NCBI GenBank assembly: GCA_013815535.1
Contig: JACDGC010000027.1
Span: forward strand, 1-14,921
DNA length: 14,921 nucleotides
Source: Ktedonobacterales bacterium
Lineage (GTDB): Bacteria > Chloroflexota > Ktedonobacteria > Ktedonobacterales > JACDGC01
Direction: 5' to 3'
The translations under genes and the position numbers were made by a program. The stretch's first letter is position 1, and each line of letters begins with the position of its first letter. Shown in pieces: positions 11,915-14,921 of this stretch. The notes under the pieces were generated by a model. The model saw nothing but the letters and a program-made list of their open reading frames with translations, did not search any database and had not been told where the DNA came from.

Positions 11915-14536
11915 CGGCAGCGTGAACCAAAAGGTGGCGCCATGGCCAGCCTCGCTGTCGACGCCAACGCGGCCACCATGGCGCTCGATGATGGTGCGAC
12001 ACAGATAGAGACCGATCCCCAGGCCGACGCCCGAGCCGCTCTGCTGCTGGATGCCCGGCACCTGATGAAAAAGCTCCCAGAGGTGTGCCTGGTCGGCGGG
12101 CGGGATGCCCGGCCCGTGGTCTGTGACGGCGACCCGCACGCCATCCACCAGCAGTTGCACGGTGACGGTCACTGGTTGCTCATCAGGCGAATATTTCAAA
12201 GCATTGGTCAACAGATTGGTGATGACTTGCTCCACCCGGTCGGCATCGCAGGTCAGCGGCGCTGGCTTGGCGGGCAGGTCAAGGATGAGGGGGCGGTCGG
12301 GCCACGAAGGCTGCTGCTCGTCGACTGCCGCACGAGCCAGAGCAACGACATCCACAAGCGCGGGGCGCAGATCCAACTTGCCTGACTGGATGCGTGTGAC
12401 ATCCAGCAGATCGCCGATGAGGAGGTTGAGTTTGCCCACCTGGCGGTCAGCCGTGGCCAGCAGGCCCTGCGCGCGTTCCAGCGCCTTGGTGACCGAGGGC
12501 GGCACGTCTTCTTGCAAGGCCGTGCTGAGCGCGCGCGCCGCCAACTGAGCCGTGACTTTGAGGCTGGTGACGGGGGTACGCAGTTCGTGCCCCGCAATGC
12601 CCAGAAAGACGAGCATCTGATCATTCGTCACTTGCAACGCTAATTCGCGCGCCTGCGATTGGGTGCGTTCACGCAAGAGCCGCTCACGCTCGATCACCAA
12701 CACCGCCAGTTGCACGGCGGCACGCGCCAAGCCGACATCAGCGGGGGTCAAGGCAACGCCATCAGGCGGCTCGACCGAGAGGATGCAAAGATCGCCATCT
12801 TCAAGAGGGGCCGCCACCATGAAAACGGTTTGTATATCAAAATAGTGATAGCCCGGAACGATGGGCGTGCCCGCGACATCCAGTTGCAGCAACTCACCCC
12901 GCAGCAATTGCGCCAGCCCTCCGGCTGGCAGATAGGCAGCGACATTGGCGCTTTGCAGCCTTCCCCACCACGCTTCGGGCAGCCCGATCATGGCAATGGG
13001 CGTGATGCCGCCAGTCGCCACATCAATTCGAATGATGCTGATGTGGCGCCCCCCCAACACGCGTTGGGTCAGATCAACCAAACGGTGCAGATCGCGCCGC
13101 TCATGCGAGGCGCTGTCGGGCGTGCCAACCAGGGCCGTCGCCATCCCCAGCAACGCTTCGAGCACGATCTGCGTCCGACGTTCCAGGCGGCGACGCATCG
13201 TCACATCGCGGGCAAGCGTGACGGCCCCTGTGATCGTCCCATCACTTGCGCGAATGGGTGCGCCGCTGAAGCTGATGAGACGAGCTTGGCCATTGGCGGC
13301 GTGCATCCACACATCGATGGCATCGTTGCCAGCGAACTGCTCACCACGCAGGACACGCGCCAGCGGCCAGACATCGGCAGGCATTGGCTGTCCCTCGGCG
13401 TCACGCAGGTCCCAGCGGGCAGCGCGGTCTTGCATCTCGCCAGATACTTCGGCATCGTTCACCGCCAGCAGCGCCTGACCAGCCGGATTCATCCGCACCA
13501 AATGCCCCACTTGGTCATGCACGAAAAGCGCGTCGCTCATCGCTGTCACCACCGCTTCGAGTTCCTGGGCTTGCGACGCGGCGGCGCGCTCAAGGTGGCG
13601 GCGTGCGGTGATATCGCGGCACACGCCAACGGCACCGCTGATGGTGCCATCTGCGGCGATGATGGGCGCGCCACCAAAACTGAGGATGACGCTGCGCCCA
13701 TCCAGCGTATCCATGACAAACTCGGCGGCATTGCTATCCGTCAGATGTTCGCCGCGTAACAGGCGCGACACAGGCCAATCCTCCGCCGCAAGCGGTTTGC
13801 CCGCTTCCTCGCGCACGCCATAGCGCGCCGAACGGGCCGCTGCGTCACGTTGCAGATGATGCGGTTCATGCGACAGCCCCAACAGCTCGCGCGCGCCCTG
13901 GTTCATCTCACGGATGTGGCCATCAGCCGAATAGAGAAAGACACCATCGGTCATGGTATTGAAGATGATTTCGAGTTCGGCGGTGCGGCTCTGGGCCTGC
14001 TCAGCAGCAAGCAGACGCGCCTGTGTGGCAGCGGCGATCTCCGCGCATTCCACATGGCGCATCACCAAGCCCGCCAACACCTGCAACGCCTCATACGCGG
14101 GGGGGTGGGTCGGGGGATCGATGCCAACGAGCCAACCCCAAAGTTGACCAGTGCTGGTGCAGAGCGGCACCACCATGCCAGCGGCTGGTGCGCCAGCAGT
14201 CGTGCCACTGATAGCGTTCGGCTGGCTCAAAGAAGCAATTTTGGCGGAGTGATCGCGTAAAAAGGTGGCAATGGTGGTTGCATCCCACGGCGTGGCAGGC
14301 TGACGCTGCACATGCAGGACATCACCAGGGCGACCATCCCCCATGGCACGGGCAACACCAATGAGTGGGCAGGGGCACAGGGCAACGAGCACGTCAAGGG
14401 CCCCCAGCAATGCGGCATCGCCGCTGGGGAAGGCACGGGCGGCAAAGCTCGCCAGTGACCGCAGCGAATCGACGGCATTCACCGCCACCGGGCGCGGGGC
14501 AGTGGCACGCTGGCGGGCGCTCTTGCGTTGGGTCAT
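11888..14536 (-). CDS. Soluble GAF/PAS sensor histidine kinase
   Basis: An 882-residue sensor kinase without transmembrane helices, so it probably senses a cytoplasmic signal. In order: an N-terminal GAF-like domain (about 25-165), PAS 1 (185-315, DGVFLYSADGHIREMNQGAREL), PAS 2 (325-450, DALFVHDQVGHLVRMNPAGQAL), a second GAF-like domain (about 455-615), HisKA with the phosphorylated His650 in GIAGHELRTPVTSL, and HATPase_c with the N box (770-783, VITNLLTNALKYS), G1 (DHGPGI, 806-811) and G2 (GSGVGLGIGL, 834-843). Both PAS units end in closely similar SGAP...DGTI(S/T)GAV...RD(I/V)T blocks, pointing to a tandem duplication. No response regulator lies beside it. The start ATG 14536 follows AGGA a few bases upstream. 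It resembles the many orphan kinases of filamentous Chloroflexota. The ligand is unknown. Confidence 0.93.
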   Translation of the reverse strand: MTQRKSARQRATAPRPVAVNAVDSLRSLASFAARAFPSGDAALLGALDVLVALCPCPLIGVARAMGDGRPGDVLHVQRQPATPWDATTIATFLRDHSAKIASLSQPNAISGTTAGAPAAGMVVPLCTSTGQLWGWLVGIDPPTHPPAYEALQVLAGLVMRHVECAEIAAATQARLLAAEQAQSRTAELEIIFNTMTDGVFLYSADGHIREMNQGARELLGLSHEPHHLQRDAAARSARYGVREEAGKPLAAEDWPVSRLLRGEHLTDSNAAEFVMDTLDGRSVILSFGGAPIIAADGTISGAVGVCRDITARRHLERAAASQAQELEAVVTAMSDALFVHDQVGHLVRMNPAGQALLAVNDAEVSGEMQDRAARWDLRDAEGQPMPADVWPLARVLRGEQFAGNDAIDVWMHAANGQARLISFSGAPIRASDGTITGAVTLARDVTMRRRLERRTQIVLEALLGMATALVGTPDSASHERRDLHRLVDLTQRVLGGRHISIIRIDVATGGITPIAMIGLPEAWWGRLQSANVAAYLPAGGLAQLLRGELLQLDVAGTPIVPGYHYFDIQTVFMVAAPLEDGDLCILSVEPPDGVALTPADVGLARAAVQLAVLVIERERLLRERTQSQARELALQVTNDQMLVFLGIAGHELRTPVTSLKVTAQLAARALSTALQEDVPPSVTKALERAQGLLATADRQVGKLNLLIGDLLDVTRIQSGKLDLRPALVDVVALARAAVDEQQPSWPDRPLILDLPAKPAPLTCDADRVEQVITNLLTNALKYSPDEQPVTVTVQLLVDGVRVAVTDHGPGIPPADQAHLWELFHQVPGIQQQSGSGVGLGIGLYLCRTIIERHGGRVGVDSEAGHGATFWFTLPLAPEENAL

Positions 14537-14549
14537 GAACCATCCTGCT

Positions 14550-14565
14550 CAATTTATTTCAATTG
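14550..14565. promoter_or_regulatory. Small AT-rich inverted repeat upstream of the histidine kinase
   Basis: CAATT and AATTG are separated by 6 AT-rich bases, 14 bases before the kinase start. It could be an operator half-site pair or part of the promoter; with 5-bp arms it may also be chance. Confidence 0.3.
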
Positions 14566-14598
14566 CCCGAAAAGTGGAGTCTTTCTCCAAAAATGTAC

Positions 14599-14614
14599 CA
14601 CGCTTCGCAGCGTT
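14599..14614 (-). terminator. Weak hairpin after the RhtA-like gene
   Basis: Leftward ACGCT-GCGA-AGCGT forms a 5-bp stem with a GNRA-type tetraloop, followed a few bases later by a run of five T. It lies about 20 bases after the exporter stop. It is short, so termination is only possible. Confidence 0.3.
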
Positions 14615-14632
14615 TTGCCAGAGCTTAGGGGA

Positions 14633-14920
14633 TCAAGCGGTCTTAGCGGGGGCAACGGTGGCACCAACCGATGCCCCCGTCACCAGGGCGATGGCGACCA
14701 GCGCCCGTGCATCCAACATTTCACGAAGCACCAGCCAACCTGCGAGCGCGGCCATCGCCGGTTCCAGGCTCATCATAATGCTGAAGATGCGCGTGGGCAA
14801 CCGCCGGAGGGCCATCAGTTCCAGCGAATAGGGGATGGCGGTGGAAAGCACGCCAATGCCCAAGCCTGTCACGATGAGCAACGGTTGCCCCGCCTGTCCC
14901 ACGACCCGTCCCGCCCCAAA
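14633..14920 (-). CDS. RhtA-like EamA family exporter, C-terminal part (5' end outside window)
   Basis: The last 95 residues of a drug/metabolite transporter superfamily (EamA) protein; the frame stays open to the window edge, so the start is missing. Two to three transmembrane helices are visible: LLIVTGLGIGVLSTAI, PAMAALAGWLVL and ALVAIALVTGASVGATV. The stretch STAIPYSLELMALRRLPTR, followed by MMSLEPAMAALAG, closely resembles the same region of RhtA, the threonine/homoserine exporter, including the family's conserved glutamate-proline in the last repeat. I infer an inner-membrane exporter of amino acids or similar metabolites; the actual substrate is not shown. It is upstream of, and in the same direction as, the histidine kinase, separated by about 96 bases. 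Confidence 0.88.
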   Translation of the reverse strand, partial: FGAGRVVGQAGQPLLIVTGLGIGVLSTAIPYSLELMALRRLPTRIFSIMMSLEPAMAALAGWLVLREMLDARALVAIALVTGASVGATVAPAKTA

Positions 14921-14921
14921 C

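Noticed and set aside
12659..13759. 366-codon rightward open frame inside the histidine kinase gene
   Set aside because: Antisense to clear PAS and GAF domains; composition typical of a shadow frame.

Overview
The window reads as a piece of a GC-rich bacterial chromosome with tightly packed genes. Several things point to Chloroflexota (class Chloroflexia or a close relative): a DUF2085 protein carrying a CARNTGIYLG motif, a soluble multi-PAS/GAF histidine kinase, a single-subunit type II NADH dehydrogenase, and a pentapeptide-repeat protein fused to a 2TM channel-like domain. This assignment is an inference from gene content. No rRNA, tRNA, CRISPR array or transposase was seen.

Left region (1-2426, rightward): the end of a TatD-type nuclease gene, a short cysteinyl-tRNA-synthetase-like/MshC-like ligase, a small spermidine-synthase-like Rossmann protein and a DUF167 (YggU) protein. 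They overlap or nearly touch, so they are probably one transcript. This operon meets a leftward operon at 2423-2426, where the two stop codons share the bases CTAG.

Left-centre (2423-6087, leftward): a membrane-anchored PQQ-like beta-propeller protein, then ccdA, a SUKH (SMI1/KNR4) protein and a DUF2085 membrane protein. ccdA and the propeller gene each have a TGCTATAAT extended -10 box. The SUKH gene and the propeller gene are visibly more AT-rich than their neighbours.

Centre (6150-10063, mostly rightward): a strong promoter and a near-perfect Shine-Dalgarno drive a type II NADH dehydrogenase that ends at a GC-rich hairpin. A 54-residue leftward small ORF follows. A formaldehyde-dehydrogenase-like zinc alcohol dehydrogenase is then translationally coupled (GTGA) to a membrane-anchored short-chain dehydrogenase. 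NADH made by such dehydrogenases could be reoxidised by the NDH-2, but that link is only inferred from proximity.

Right region (10064-14921): a 40-bp near-perfect palindrome lies before a rightward pentapeptide-repeat/2TM channel-like gene. That gene overlaps, tail to tail, a leftward SnoaL-like gene whose promoter lies within and behind the end of a large soluble PAS/GAF histidine kinase. The window closes inside a leftward RhtA-like EamA exporter gene.

The items most worth following up are the cysteine ligase that lacks an anticodon-binding domain, the channel-like protein with an altered filter loop, the unannotated 54-residue ORF and the 40-bp palindrome. No single obvious new defence or mobile system is visible.
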